Below, one piece after another: positions 33,178-43,099 of a DNA stretch of 64,000 bases; positions within the stretch are counted from its first letter, which is position 1, and each line of letters opens with the position of its first letter. The notes under the pieces were generated by a model that did no database searches, had not been told where the DNA came from, and saw only the letters and a list, made by a program, of their open reading frames with translations. Source of the DNA: Enterococcus_D entomosocium (GTDB lineage: Bacteria > Bacillota > Bacilli > Lactobacillales > Enterococcaceae); NCBI RefSeq assembly GCF_030441895.1, contig NZ_JARJAS010000016.1. The stretch is one strand, 5' to 3'. Made by a program: the position numbers and the translations under genes.

Positions 33178-34692
33178 GTGAAAAAATTAAGTACGATTCT
33201 TGGTTTGGGGTTACTATCAGTCGCCTTTTTGTCGGCATGTGGGAAGGAGGAAGCAGGTTCCACAACAGATTATGATACGATTTCGATTTTATCGCCGTAC
33301 ATTGAAACTGAACCACCTGCAAGTGACAACGAGATTTTGAAACAATTAGAAGCTTACACTGGCAAAAACATTGATATTACCTGGGCACCCAATACATCCT
33401 ATGAGGATAAAATGAATATTACGTTAGCTTCAGATGATATTCCAGAAGTGATGGTCATTCAAGGAAAATCAGGAGGATTTATCAAGTCAGCAGAAAATGG
33501 GGCTTTTTGGGATTTGACCGACTATTTAGCTGATTATCCTAATCTCTCTCAGTCTAACGAGGATGTTTTGCGTAATTCTTCTGTGAATGGCAAAGTGTAC
33601 GGAATTTATCGGAAACGTGATGCGATGCGGACGGCGGTGATCATCCGAAAAGATTGGTTAGAAAACTTAAACTTAGAGGTACCAGAAACGATCGATGATC
33701 TTTATGAGATTGCCAAAGCATTTACTGAGAACGATCCCGATGGGAATGGTGAAAATGATACGTTTGGTTTGATTATTCCCCAATGGCCTGGCTCGATCAA
33801 TTCAAATAGTCCTTACGATGTGTTAGCTACTTGGTTTGGGGCAGGAAATGCTTGGAAAGAAATAGACGGCACTTTAGAGCCATCCTTTATGCAACCAGAA
33901 TACCTAGAATCAATGCAATTTGTTAAAGATATGGTGGAACAAGGCTATGTCAATCGTGATTTTGCAACCATGGCAGCAGATAAATGGGATGAGCCGTTTA
34001 TCAATGGACGTGGTGGGATCATTATTGATACGTATTCACGAGCAGCACAAATCAGTAATAAATTATTGCAAGCTGGAGAAGAAGACCTCGTCGTCTTTAC
34101 AGGGAATTTAAAAGATAATAGCGGTACGATGAATGCGTTACCGACAGATGGCTATTCTGGTTTCTTGGCGATTCCTAAGTCGAGTGTCCAGACAGAGGAA
34201 CATCTAAAAGAGGTGTTGACGTTCCTTGATAAATTAAATGATAAAGAAGCACAGGTATTGCTGAACAACGGAATCGAAGGAATCAATTTTGAAGTAGTGG
34301 ATGGAATGTCCGTCGCACTAGAAGGATCAGAAGCTGAAGCGTTAGCCAATGCGGTCAAAGGGTACTCACAAATTGGGATGAATGTAACGGAAGATACCCT
34401 GTACTATATTGCTAAGCCTGATACAGAAGCGGCTACTGAAAGCTATGAAAAACGATTGTCATTGATGGAAGCTGATTTAGAGCACGCTGTCTTTAACCCA
34501 GCAGCCTCCTATAATACAGATACGTATGTAACAAAAGGGGCACAGCTTGATCAGATCATTAGTGATGCGCGGGTTCAATTTATCGCAGGACAAATCGATG
34601 AAGCGGGTTGGGAAGCTGCGATCGAACTTTGGAAGAATCAAGGAGGCACGCAGCTGATGGAAGAAACGAATGCCCTTCATCAAGCACAATAA
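33178..34692 (+). CDS. lplA: ABC solute-binding lipoprotein (LplA-like), 504 aa
   Basis: This is a large solute-binding lipoprotein with the LplA layout: a signal sequence ending LSAC (Cys21), then YDTISILSPYIETEPPASDNEILKQLEAYTGKNIDITW, VMVIQGKSGGFIKSAENGAFWDLTDYL and NDPDGNGENDTFGL, a typical calcium-binding-like loop of this family. The start is GTG at 33178 with CTAAGGAGG before it. It would bind pectic oligosaccharides for the LplB/LplC-type permeases at 38772 and 39731. A terminator follows, so it is transcribed apart from its permeases, which lie 4 kb downstream after yesU and yetA homologues. Confidence 0.88.
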   Translation: MKKLSTILGLGLLSVAFLSACGKEEAGSTTDYDTISILSPYIETEPPASDNEILKQLEAYTGKNIDITWAPNTSYEDKMNITLASDDIPEVMVIQGKSGGFIKSAENGAFWDLTDYLADYPNLSQSNEDVLRNSSVNGKVYGIYRKRDAMRTAVIIRKDWLENLNLEVPETIDDLYEIAKAFTENDPDGNGENDTFGLIIPQWPGSINSNSPYDVLATWFGAGNAWKEIDGTLEPSFMQPEYLESMQFVKDMVEQGYVNRDFATMAADKWDEPFINGRGGIIIDTYSRAAQISNKLLQAGEEDLVVFTGNLKDNSGTMNALPTDGYSGFLAIPKSSVQTEEHLKEVLTFLDKLNDKEAQVLLNNGIEGINFEVVDGMSVALEGSEAEALANAVKGYSQIGMNVTEDTLYYIAKPDTEAATESYEKRLSLMEADLEHAVFNPAASYNTDTYVTKGAQLDQIISDARVQFIAGQIDEAGWEAAIELWKNQGGTQLMEETNALHQAQ

Positions 34693-34703
34693 CGACAGTC
34701 GAA

Positions 34704-34742
34704 GAAGGTTGAGTGGATCTTGCTCTCAACCTTTTTCTTTTT
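34704..34742 (+). terminator. Terminator after lplA
   Basis: AAGGTTGAG and CTCAACCTT pair, followed by TTTTCTTTTTC. Confidence 0.85.
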
Positions 34743-34956
34743 CAATAATTTTTTTCAGCTAATAAAATGGAGTAATAGTCAAGTGAGACGAGACAGGTAG
34801 TGAGAAATCAGAAAAGAAAAAATGGAAACAAGCAAATGAAAACCCTAATCTAACGCTTGATATCAAAGAATTCAAAAAAAGTCAATTGTTAGAAATGTAG
34901 GTCAAGTTTACTATGAAAAGAGAAAAGCAGCTCATATACGCATAAAAGGAGAAGAA

Positions 34957-35625
34957 ATGTTAGCGAAATTGATCTATGAAAATCCGCTGAATCAAGCAGC
35001 AGATATTCAACACTTTATTGCTGAAGGAGAGCCCAAGATTACTTTCCAAGACGGGATGATTCTGGCGAATACGTATTCTGAAGAATCAAACAAACAACCA
35101 CATTTTGTTTTATGGCTGCCTCAACAATTTCCAGCGGACCTACGAATCACCTGGCAGTTTCAACCACTGGCTGAACCAGGCTTATGTATGCTCTTTTTTG
35201 CAGCAGCCAATCGCAAGGGTGGCTCGATCTTCGATTCTGGAGTACCCAAACGAACCGGGGCATATCCCGAGTATCATTCTGGAGGGATCGATGCTTACCA
35301 CCTTTCTTATTTTCGAAGAAAGTATGAGGAGGAACGGGCGTTTGAAACGTGTAATTTGCGCAAAAGCCATGGGTTTCATCTGGTCGCCCAAGGCGCAGAT
35401 CCACTTCCGAGTGTAGCAGATGCCCGAGGGTTTTATCACCTAAGAATCGATAAGGTAGGTGCAACGATCTCCTTTTGGATCAACGACTTATTGGTGTTAA
35501 GGTACCTTGATGAGGAACAGTTTGGTCCCATATTAACCAAAGGAGCGATCGGATTTCGGCAAATGGCGCCAATGAAGGCCTGCTATAAAGACTTAAAGGT
35601 ATATTCCTTAGAGGAGGAACGGTGA
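34957..35625 (+). CDS. yesU: DUF1961 family protein (YesU-like), 222 aa
   Basis: This is a cytoplasmic beta-sandwich protein of the DUF1961/YesU family: PHFVLWLPQQFPADLRITWQF, GLCMLFFAAANRKGGSIFD, YHSGGIDAYHLSYFRRK, CNLRKSHGFHLVAQGADPLP and FYHLRIDKVGATISFWINDLLVLRYLD. Concanavalin-like folds of this type bind or cut carbohydrates; the exact activity of YesU is not established. AAAGGAGAAG precedes the ATG. Its stop overlaps the start of the next DUF624 gene (TGATG), so the set yesU, DUF624, yetA, lplB, lplC is transcribed together. Confidence 0.85.
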   Translation: MLAKLIYENPLNQAADIQHFIAEGEPKITFQDGMILANTYSEESNKQPHFVLWLPQQFPADLRITWQFQPLAEPGLCMLFFAAANRKGGSIFDSGVPKRTGAYPEYHSGGIDAYHLSYFRRKYEEERAFETCNLRKSHGFHLVAQGADPLPSVADARGFYHLRIDKVGATISFWINDLLVLRYLDEEQFGPILTKGAIGFRQMAPMKACYKDLKVYSLEEER

Positions 35626-36299
35626 TGAATTGGCAGAAAGTATATCAAGCAGCAGATTTTGTCTTTTATTGTTTGCTGATAAATGTAACCGTTATTATAG
35701 GTGCGCTAGTAGGTGGGATCATCTTTGGACTGGCGCCTAGCGTACAAGCAGGATTCCACGTAGCAAAGAAAACCCTTAAACAGGAATCGCCGCCTTTTTT
35801 TCAAACGTTCTTTGGGTATTACCGCAGGAACTTTTGGCGATCGAATCGCTTGGGCTTACCGATCATTCTCTTTTATTTGTGCCCCATGGTAGTGATCCAG
35901 CAAGGATTTTTAGCGGCATTGACTCAAACAGGCTTGATCTTATTGATCGTTAGCCAATGCGTCGCGATCGCTGTGATCAATACATTGCTTAGCATGTACG
36001 AATATTATGTGCTCCCAACGAAGAAGTACCTAGGCGCTTCGCTACGCTTTCTTTTTTTTCAACCTATTGGCACCTTTTTAGGCGTCCTTTGGTTTGGGAT
36101 TTGTAGTACGATCAGTTTTTTTCTCCCCGGTCTCCTGCCATTTTTAAGTATTGGGATGTGGATCATTGGCACAATGGGGATTTACTTGAAATTATTTGAT
36201 GAAAATGAACGAAAGCTAAAGCAACAAAAAGATGCAGGTCAACCTGCAGAGAGGGAAGAGGAGGAAATCGAACATGGCATTGAAATGGCTCAAAAATAA
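35625..36299 (+). CDS. Second DUF624 membrane protein (YesL/YteU-like), 224 aa
   Basis: This is a polytopic membrane protein with the DUF624 pattern: FVFYCLLINVTVIIGALVGGIIFGLAPSVQAGF, then KKTLKQESPPFFQTFFGYYRRNFWRSN, and further hydrophobic segments. The ATG at 35625 is preferred over a GTG one codon upstream. Its last 26 nt overlap the start of the YetA-like gene. It pairs with the LplABC-type importer in the same way as the YesL-like protein at 25174 pairs with the YesOPQ-type importer. The role is unknown. Confidence 0.82.
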   Translation: MNWQKVYQAADFVFYCLLINVTVIIGALVGGIIFGLAPSVQAGFHVAKKTLKQESPPFFQTFFGYYRRNFWRSNRLGLPIILFYLCPMVVIQQGFLAALTQTGLILLIVSQCVAIAVINTLLSMYEYYVLPTKKYLGASLRFLFFQPIGTFLGVLWFGICSTISFFLPGLLPFLSIGMWIIGTMGIYLKLFDENERKLKQQKDAGQPAEREEEEIEHGIEMAQK

Positions 36300-38787
36300 A
36301 CCTAAGGGAAAACGTGGGCTGAGTTTTGGGTATCCATGGGAAAAAGGAGCTTTACAACCTGAGGCTCTAAGTGAGGAAATTTTTTTGCTGGGTGAGGAGC
36401 CGCTACAAACGAAAGTACTGGCTTACTGGCCAGATGGCAGTGTGAAATGGACAGGACACAGTGGTCTGGTGGCAGAAACGACGCAGTTACTTTTTCAAAG
36501 AAAACAGCGTGTCCAGAAGAAACAGGCGATTGCTAGGAAAGCTTACAACGGTATTTATTTTGACAACGGTACGATCAAAGGCTTCTTCCCGAAACATGGG
36601 GAAGGGAAAAATGTATTGGACTGGGTAGCGGTCAATGGGCAGAAAAAATTGCAAGATCTTCACGCAATCCTGCAATACCAAAACAAAAAGGTGCAGTCCA
36701 AAGTAACGGACTTGATGTTGGAAGAAAATGGTTCCGAGAAAGCCGTTATCAAAGTATCAGGCATCATTGAGATCGATCAAGAAGTGGTGCAAGAGTTTAT
36801 TTTACGGTTCCGCATCTTTCGCGAAATCAGCAAATTGGAAATCATTCATACGGTCATTATCATCAAACCACTTGCTTATGAAGGCATGGGGATAGCATTT
36901 GATTATGCGTTGACAGGTGAAAATTGGAATCGACAAGTCAAATTTATTGCAGATGCTGTGTATCATGAAGCGGCGCAATTGTTACTTTCACGGCGACACT
37001 ATCAGCAAAACATTCCCTATCAAGAACAAGCCAGTGGACAGCTCGTTTCATTGACCCCAGCGGACGAGCCGATGCTGTCTCATGCGGTGGAAAATGCTAT
37101 TTGGGACAATTTTCGGGTCAATCAAATCAATCATCGGTCATTTGAATTAGAAAAACAGACCGAAGCTGGGTACTGTTGGTTGCCCATTGGGGATGGCGAG
37201 CATTATTCAGGTACCTTTTACGCTGGGGGAGAAACCGGCGGCGTTGCTTGCAGCATGGAGAAATTTTGGGAAAAAGCACCATCGGCGATCGAGGTGACAG
37301 GCATCACCCAAAAAGAAACCCAAATCACGATGTGGCAGTGGTCACCGAATGCCAAGCCAATGGATTTTCAGCACTATTCCAAACGGGATCATATGCTTAG
37401 CGGATACGAAGGAATGGAAGAGATTCGTTCGACGGCAGTTGGTGTAGCAAATACGACGCGTTGTTGGTTGGATCTATATGAAGAAGCCCCGTCAGAAGAA
37501 GTGTTGCTGGGCTTAGCTCAAGAAAACCAAGAACCTGCCCAGATCGTTTCATTGCCTGAGCGTTATCAAGAGACAAAGGTTTTTGGCAGGATCAGTTTAC
37601 CAGACGAATCAACGAAAACGAAACAGTTGCTGGAGCAACAATTGGCTGAGATGCGTCAATTCTATTTAGCAGAAGTCCAACAAAGAAGTTGGTATGGCTA
37701 TTGGAACTATGGTGATGTCATGCATACCTATGATCAGTTTCGACACCAATGGCGCTACGATCTTGGTGGGTACGCTTGGCAAAACACTGAATTGGTCCCT
37801 AACATGTGGCTTTGGCTAGATTTCTTACGGACTGGTGATCCAAGCGTCTACTATCTGGCTGAAAGCATGACGAGACATACTTCAGAAGTCGATCAGTATC
37901 ATGCTGGGGAATACAAAGGATTAGGGTCACGGCATAATGTCGTTCATTGGGGTTGCCAAGCCAAAGAAGTTCGAATTTCAATGGCGGGTCTCCATCGCTA
38001 CTACTACTATTTGACAGCGGATGAACGCATTGGAGAGATTATGGAACAAGTCAAAGACAATGAAACCTATGCTTTTGATGCGTTACCACCGATGCGCGAG
38101 TTTTATGAACGAGAAACGAAGCGGATACCGATTCGCATCGGACCAGATTGGGCTGCGCTAGTCTCGAACTGGTTTACCCAGTGGGAACGGACGAATGATC
38201 CTGTGTACCTTGAAAGAATTCGCACCGGCATCACCTGCATCAAAGCCATGCCCCAGCGCCTATTGTCTGGTCCCACAGTGTTATTTGATCCACAAGACAA
38301 AACCTTATCTTATATGGGAACAGGGAATTTTGGCGGCTATCACATGGTCATCTCCTTTGGGGCGCCGCAAGTTTGGTTAGAACTTGCTCAAGTGCTGGAA
38401 GACCCAGAGTGGACAGAGATGTTAGGGGAGTTTGGCTGGTTTTATAGCTTGAGTCCTGAAATAAAAGCAGAAGAGTCAAACGAGGTACTGACGGAACCTC
38501 ATTTTGCCTGGCCAATGTTTGCGTCGACGATGATGGCCTTTGCTGGGCGAGTGCGTAACGATCGAGCAATCAGTCAAAGGGCTTGGCAGTTATTGCTTGA
38601 TAATGACAAATCGGGTGTTCCATTGCCGATCGAAGCGACCATTGAAGCAGCGACAACGTGGAAAAAAATAAAAGAAATGCCGTGGGTATCGACCAATGTG
38701 TTGTCACAGTGGGGGCTAAATACGATTTGTTGTTTAGCACTGATTGGAGCGGAATTAGAGGAGGAGAATGAATGGAAACAACAATAA
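36274..38787 (+). CDS. yetA: YetA-like family protein, 837 aa
   Basis: This large cytoplasmic protein belongs to the YetA family, encoded beside lplABCD in Bacillus. It begins RGLSFGYPWEKGALQPEAL, followed by TKVLAYWPDGSVKWTGHSGLV, the family signature. A central YWNYGDVMHTYDQFRHQWRYDLGGYAWQNTE and a C-terminal alpha-barrel-like region (FGGYHMVISFGAPQVWLELAQ) follow, which suggests a toroidal lyase or hydrolase fold. The ATG at 36274 has GAGGAGGAAA before it; the longer frame from 36232 would lie inside the DUF624 gene. Activity is likely on galacturonan or rhamnogalacturonan oligosaccharides but is not firmly known. Confidence 0.85.
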   Translation: MALKWLKNKPKGKRGLSFGYPWEKGALQPEALSEEIFLLGEEPLQTKVLAYWPDGSVKWTGHSGLVAETTQLLFQRKQRVQKKQAIARKAYNGIYFDNGTIKGFFPKHGEGKNVLDWVAVNGQKKLQDLHAILQYQNKKVQSKVTDLMLEENGSEKAVIKVSGIIEIDQEVVQEFILRFRIFREISKLEIIHTVIIIKPLAYEGMGIAFDYALTGENWNRQVKFIADAVYHEAAQLLLSRRHYQQNIPYQEQASGQLVSLTPADEPMLSHAVENAIWDNFRVNQINHRSFELEKQTEAGYCWLPIGDGEHYSGTFYAGGETGGVACSMEKFWEKAPSAIEVTGITQKETQITMWQWSPNAKPMDFQHYSKRDHMLSGYEGMEEIRSTAVGVANTTRCWLDLYEEAPSEEVLLGLAQENQEPAQIVSLPERYQETKVFGRISLPDESTKTKQLLEQQLAEMRQFYLAEVQQRSWYGYWNYGDVMHTYDQFRHQWRYDLGGYAWQNTELVPNMWLWLDFLRTGDPSVYYLAESMTRHTSEVDQYHAGEYKGLGSRHNVVHWGCQAKEVRISMAGLHRYYYYLTADERIGEIMEQVKDNETYAFDALPPMREFYERETKRIPIRIGPDWAALVSNWFTQWERTNDPVYLERIRTGITCIKAMPQRLLSGPTVLFDPQDKTLSYMGTGNFGGYHMVISFGAPQVWLELAQVLEDPEWTEMLGEFGWFYSLSPEIKAEESNEVLTEPHFAWPMFASTMMAFAGRVRNDRAISQRAWQLLLDNDKSGVPLPIEATIEAATTWKKIKEMPWVSTNVLSQWGLNTICCLALIGAELEEENEWKQQ

Positions 38788-39719
38788 AAAAAGTGCCGAA
38801 AACGAAAGAGCAATGGGGGAGTTTTCTCAACCATTTTAAACAAAATAAATGGCTCTATATTTTGACGATTCCCGGGATCATCTATTTTGCAGTATTTCGT
38901 TATGCGCCGATGTATGGGTTGATCATTGCTTTCAAAGATTATGTGCCCTTTTTAGGAATCGCAGATAGCCCATGGGTAGGAACACAAAATTTTATGGATT
39001 TCTTCAATAATCCTGATTTCTTTCGAATCTTGTGGAACACGTTGATGATTGCCTTTTTAAACATTTTCTTTTCGTTTCCAGCACCAATCTTTTTGGCACT
39101 GTTACTGAATGAATTACGCAACAAGCTGTTTCAGCGGACCATTCAAACCTTCGTCTATGTACCGCATTTTCTTTCATGGACGATCGTCGTTAGTCTTTGG
39201 CATATTTTATTCAACATCGATCATGGAGCGATCACTCAATTTATCGCTTCGTTGACAGGCGTGGAAATCGATTTTCTCTCAGACCCGCAATGGTTCCGCC
39301 CCATGATCGTGATGCAATCGATTTGGAAAGAGATCGGTTGGGGGACCATTATTTATTTAGCTGCCTTATCAGGTGTGGATCAGGAACAATACGAAGCCGC
39401 GATCATGGATGGTGCAGGACGTTTTCGTCGTGTGTGGCATATCACTTTGCCTGCGATTCGTTCGACGATCATCATTATGCTGATCATGCGGATCGGGTCG
39501 ATTTTGTCTACTGGGTTTGATCAGATTTTCTTGATGACCAATCAGTTGAACCGAACAGTAGCAGATGTTTTTGATACGTATGTGTATATGATGGGGATCA
39601 CCAATGGCGCTTACAGTTACTCAACAGCCGTCGGATTATTTAAATCGATCGTTGGGATCATCCTCGTACTTTGTACCAATAAATTAGCGAAACGTTTTGG
39701 CGAAAGCGGCTTATACTAA
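38772..39719 (+). CDS. lplB: ABC sugar permease (LplB-like), 315 aa
   Basis: This is a permease of the LplB/YteP type: a basic cytoplasmic start, FNHFKQNKWLYILTIPGIIYFAVFRYAPMYGLIIAF, six membrane segments and the EAA loop YEAAIMDGAGRFRRVWHITLPAI. It overlaps the yetA stop by 16 nt, with GAGGAG inside the yetA end. LplA and the LplC-type permease complete the importer. No ATPase gene is nearby. Confidence 0.92.
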   Translation: METTIKKVPKTKEQWGSFLNHFKQNKWLYILTIPGIIYFAVFRYAPMYGLIIAFKDYVPFLGIADSPWVGTQNFMDFFNNPDFFRILWNTLMIAFLNIFFSFPAPIFLALLLNELRNKLFQRTIQTFVYVPHFLSWTIVVSLWHILFNIDHGAITQFIASLTGVEIDFLSDPQWFRPMIVMQSIWKEIGWGTIIYLAALSGVDQEQYEAAIMDGAGRFRRVWHITLPAIRSTIIIMLIMRIGSILSTGFDQIFLMTNQLNRTVADVFDTYVYMMGITNGAYSYSTAVGLFKSIVGIILVLCTNKLAKRFGESGLY

Positions 39720-39730
39720 GGAGGAAAAAG

Positions 39731-40609
39731 ATGGATACTTTACACAATACGAAGGCAGGGAAAATATTTGACATTTTTAATGCACTATTTTTGGCATTGA
39801 TTGGGTTATTCATGGTGATTCCTTTTATTTATGTGATTGCAGGTTCATTTGCTACGGAGTTAGAATTGACCACACGTTCGTTTTTCTTATGGCCAAATGA
39901 GATCAGTCTCGACTCCTATCGCTTTATTTTTTCAACCAACACCTTTATCCGTAGTTTGCTTGTAACGGTCGGCGTTACCATCGTTGGCACGCTGGTGCAG
40001 CTTTTCTGTACCTTCACCTTTGCCTATCCTTTATCACGCAAGCACCTAAAAGGACGGAACACCTTGTTGAATCTCGTGATTTTTGCAATGCTCTTTTCAG
40101 GTGGGATGATCCCAACGTTTATCGTGGTGAAAAATTTAGGACTGATCAATTCTTATTGGGCATTGATTTTGCCAATCGCGATCAATCCCTTCAACTTAAT
40201 GATCATCAAAAACTTTTTCCAAGAAATGCCGATCGAGTTGGAAGAATCCGCCAAGATGGACGGCTGTACGGAACTAGGGATCTTATGGAAAATCATTTTG
40301 CCTTTATCAAAACCAGTGATCGCGACCTTCACCCTTTTTTACGCCGTTGGTATCTGGAACGACTTCATGAGTGGATTGCTCTATATCAACGATTCAGCAA
40401 AATGGCCGATTCAGTTATTGTTAAGACAGATCACGATGGCCTCCAGTGGTGCCAATGCGTTAGCAAGTATGGACTCAAACTATGTGCCGCCTGAACAAGG
40501 AATCAAATTTGCAGTCATCATTGTGGCGACTTTACCAATTTTGATCTTCTATCCGTTTTTGCAAAAACATTTTGCCAAAGGAATGCTGATTGGATCCGTC
40601 AAAGGATGA
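39731..40609 (+). CDS. lplC: ABC sugar permease (LplC-like), 292 aa
   Basis: This is the second permease of the LplABC-type importer (LplC/YtcP group): FDIFNALFLALIGLFMVIPFIYVIAGSFATELELT, six hydrophobic segments and the EAA loop ELEESAKMDGCTELGILWKIILPLSKP. AAGGAGGA lies just upstream, 11 nt after lplB. A stable hairpin follows at 40635, so the operon ends here. Confidence 0.92.
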   Translation: MDTLHNTKAGKIFDIFNALFLALIGLFMVIPFIYVIAGSFATELELTTRSFFLWPNEISLDSYRFIFSTNTFIRSLLVTVGVTIVGTLVQLFCTFTFAYPLSRKHLKGRNTLLNLVIFAMLFSGGMIPTFIVVKNLGLINSYWALILPIAINPFNLMIIKNFFQEMPIELEESAKMDGCTELGILWKIILPLSKPVIATFTLFYAVGIWNDFMSGLLYINDSAKWPIQLLLRQITMASSGANALASMDSNYVPPEQGIKFAVIIVATLPILIFYPFLQKHFAKGMLIGSVKG

Positions 40610-40634
40610 TACACTTCAATAGTTGTGGATAGGT

Positions 40635-40665
40635 TGTCATGCGTTTTTTCGCATGACAATTTGTT
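40635..40665 (+). terminator. Terminator after lplC
   Basis: TTGTCATGCG and CGCATGACAA pair around TTTTTT, followed by TTTG. Confidence 0.75.
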
Positions 40666-40695
40666 ACATAAAATCTATTACAAGGGTGTTTGGGA

Positions 40696-42906
40696 ATGAA
40701 GTACTTTAAAACAGGCGGTTTTCATCGAAAACTGCAGCTAGCCAGTCTATGGATCGTCGTGCCGCTATTAGCCGTTGCAATCTTTTTGCATGCCTATTTG
40801 ATCGGACCATTACAACGATCGTATCAAGAACTAAACAATCGCCAAGTCGAAGGAATCGTTAGTAACATCAACCAACAGTTCTCGCAGCTGGAAGTGACTT
40901 TAAGCGTTTGGGGGCAATCGTTTCAAAGGCGCTACCAAGAAGATTTATTGGAAACGACGAATTATCAGACGTTGATCCAGCTGTCGGAAGAATTGTTTTA
41001 CTTAACCAATAGCTCCAATTATGTCAATCGAATCGGTATTTATTCGCTCGGAGAGGCGCCCTTTGGGATTGAAAGTGGCGGCACGTATGAATTAACGCTC
41101 GAGCAAACCAAAACAGCATTTGAACGCTATCGGATCGATAATGGTAGGCAGTATCAGTGGAAGATCATTGAAGAAGAGGATGAATTGATTTTTGTACAAA
41201 ACATTGATAGCCAAGGCGAAGATCAGCCTAAAATTTTTTTAGTTGCAACGATCGACGAGCAATCATTGTTAAAGTATTTTTATGATACTCAAATTGAAAA
41301 TGGACTCGCAGCGATTTCCTTTAATCATGAGAGTTTTCGTTTTATTGGCGATCAGAACTTAGCGAATGTTATCCAACCGCTGAGTGAGGAGCATCAAGGA
41401 ACCTGGGTCGAATCGATCAATGGCAATGATTATAGCATGATCGCCGTAAACAGTACGCGACTCAACCAAATATGGACGTTTTATACCGTCGTTCCCTTAG
41501 CATTGATTACCGAGCCAGTCACTCATTTGGCTAGAGTGCTGATCGTCGTAAGCATTCTTTTTATTGCTTGTGTGGCAGTCATGAGTCTCTTTTTGGCAAA
41601 AAAACAATACCAACCTTTTGAAAAAACGATGGATCAGCTCTTTGGTAATACCCAATGGAAAAAAGAAAACGATCTGGAGTTTTTGGTGGACCGTTGGCAA
41701 CAATTAAGTCGGGAAAAAGGATTGTTGCAAAATCAGGCGGAACGCTTTCAAGATTCGCTGAAGCGACAAGTGATCCAACATTTGATGGAAGGGTATTATG
41801 GCTATTTATCGGAGGAAGAATCGCAACAATTACTGCAGCAAAAAAACTGGTGCTTAAGTGACCAAGGGTATCGCCTGTTTTATTTCCAACTCAATGATCT
41901 ATTAAGCAATCAAGCAAATTCACAAGATGAAACCCACATTTTGTTTGCCTTAGAAAACATTATAGCGGATGTCACAGCCATGTTTTTCCCTGAATCAACC
42001 ATTGTTTCTTCAAATGAAGGACGGATTTTGGTTTTTGTGGTCAATCAAGAGCAGCTACTGACAGATTACTTCACGATGATCACCAAGCAAATCAATTTGA
42101 TCGTCTGCCGTTATGTCACCATCGTTAGTTCGCAACAAGAAACAGAGATTCGCAAGTTGCCTGAAGTTGCCCAACGTCTCAAAAAGCAAATCCATCTGCA
42201 ACGGTTGATTCCCGAAAATCAAGTGCTTCAAGGAGAGAAAATGCGCCCGCTGCCGAAGTATTCTCTTTCGCAAGAAAATTTGATTTTAACAGCGCTGAAA
42301 AGTGGCTATCATGAAGAATTGCAACGAAGTGTCCAGCGGTTTTTAGAACAGGTCGTGGCAGAAAACAATCAACAGGCTGCGGTGATCTATGTGGTCAATC
42401 GACTGTACGATCAAGTCGATTACCTTTTAAATGAAAATGGGGTCTCACGAACGGATTATGTATCGAAAACGGTTGTGTTAGAGCGAATCGAACGACTTTT
42501 GGACATCAATCAGATCCAAGCCTTTTTGTACCATCATTTCTTAAAACCCGTCTCCATCCTCTGGCAAGAAAATGTCGCTAATTCTTATAGTGAAATGATC
42601 CAAAAAGTAGCGGAGTACATCCAATCTGATTTTCGCAATGAACAAATTTCGTTAGAATACGTTGCGGATCGTTTCGAAGTAGACCCAATCTTTTTGAGTA
42701 AGGAGTTCAAGCGTGCCAAGCAGGTCAACTTTATTGATTATTTAACCAATGTTCGCATCGTAGAAGCAAAACGGCAGTTGCTCGAAACTGATCACCAAAT
42801 CAATGAAATTGCAGAAAACCTTGGGTATAATCCCAGTTACTTCAATCGTTTATTTAAAAAGTGCACGGGAATGACCCCAGGACAATATCGAAAAGGTCAG
42901 AGCTGA
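40696..42906 (+). CDS. Membrane-bound AraC-type regulator (YesS-like), 736 aa
   Basis: This one-component membrane regulator has a hydrophobic segment near residues 14-35, an extracellular sensor region to about 265, and a second membrane segment (VTHLARVLIVVSILFIACVAVMSL). A long cytoplasmic linker follows, with a C-terminal AraC domain (ISLEYVADRFEVDPIFLSKEFKRAKQVNF; HQINEIAENLGYNPSYFNRLFKKCTGMTPGQY). This is the YesS/YtdP architecture, which in Bacillus activates pectin genes. The ATG at 40696 has AAGGGTG upstream. It follows the LplABC-type operon and most likely controls it. Confidence 0.9.
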   Translation: MKYFKTGGFHRKLQLASLWIVVPLLAVAIFLHAYLIGPLQRSYQELNNRQVEGIVSNINQQFSQLEVTLSVWGQSFQRRYQEDLLETTNYQTLIQLSEELFYLTNSSNYVNRIGIYSLGEAPFGIESGGTYELTLEQTKTAFERYRIDNGRQYQWKIIEEEDELIFVQNIDSQGEDQPKIFLVATIDEQSLLKYFYDTQIENGLAAISFNHESFRFIGDQNLANVIQPLSEEHQGTWVESINGNDYSMIAVNSTRLNQIWTFYTVVPLALITEPVTHLARVLIVVSILFIACVAVMSLFLAKKQYQPFEKTMDQLFGNTQWKKENDLEFLVDRWQQLSREKGLLQNQAERFQDSLKRQVIQHLMEGYYGYLSEEESQQLLQQKNWCLSDQGYRLFYFQLNDLLSNQANSQDETHILFALENIIADVTAMFFPESTIVSSNEGRILVFVVNQEQLLTDYFTMITKQINLIVCRYVTIVSSQQETEIRKLPEVAQRLKKQIHLQRLIPENQVLQGEKMRPLPKYSLSQENLILTALKSGYHEELQRSVQRFLEQVVAENNQQAAVIYVVNRLYDQVDYLLNENGVSRTDYVSKTVVLERIERLLDINQIQAFLYHHFLKPVSILWQENVANSYSEMIQKVAEYIQSDFRNEQISLEYVADRFEVDPIFLSKEFKRAKQVNFIDYLTNVRIVEAKRQLLETDHQINEIAENLGYNPSYFNRLFKKCTGMTPGQYRKGQS

Positions 42907-42917
42907 TCACTGTTGGT

Positions 42918-42952
42918 TGCTGCGGAAAAGCTCGTATTTTCGCAGCTTTTGC
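42918..42952 (+). terminator. Terminator after the YesS-like gene
   Basis: GCTGCGGAAAA pairs with TTTTCGCAGC around GCTCGTA, followed by TTTTGC. Confidence 0.75.
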
Positions 42953-42988
42953 TCTGATTTTTCCATGTTTTCGTCAGCAAATGTTTTG

Positions 42989-43013
42989 TATAATAGAAAA
43001 GAAAGCGATTTCT
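42989..43013 (+). promoter_or_regulatory. -10 box and LacI-type operator before the esterase-GH42 gene
   Basis: TATAAT (42989-42994) is followed by AGAAAGCGATTTCT (43000-43013), a palindrome with the central CG of LacI/CcpA operators. The flanks match those of the site before the lacI-type gene (46776). Confidence 0.6.
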
Positions 43014-43099
43014 AATGCAGCTTATGTTCAGCAAGAAAACCAGTGGACTTGTCGAAGTTGTTGGAAATCTGATAGTAAATAGATGGAGGAAGAAAAGAA

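Noticed and set aside
33081..33275. Open frame overlapping the LplA-type start
   Set aside because: It covers the promoter and cre-like site and runs into the lplA coding sequence in another frame.
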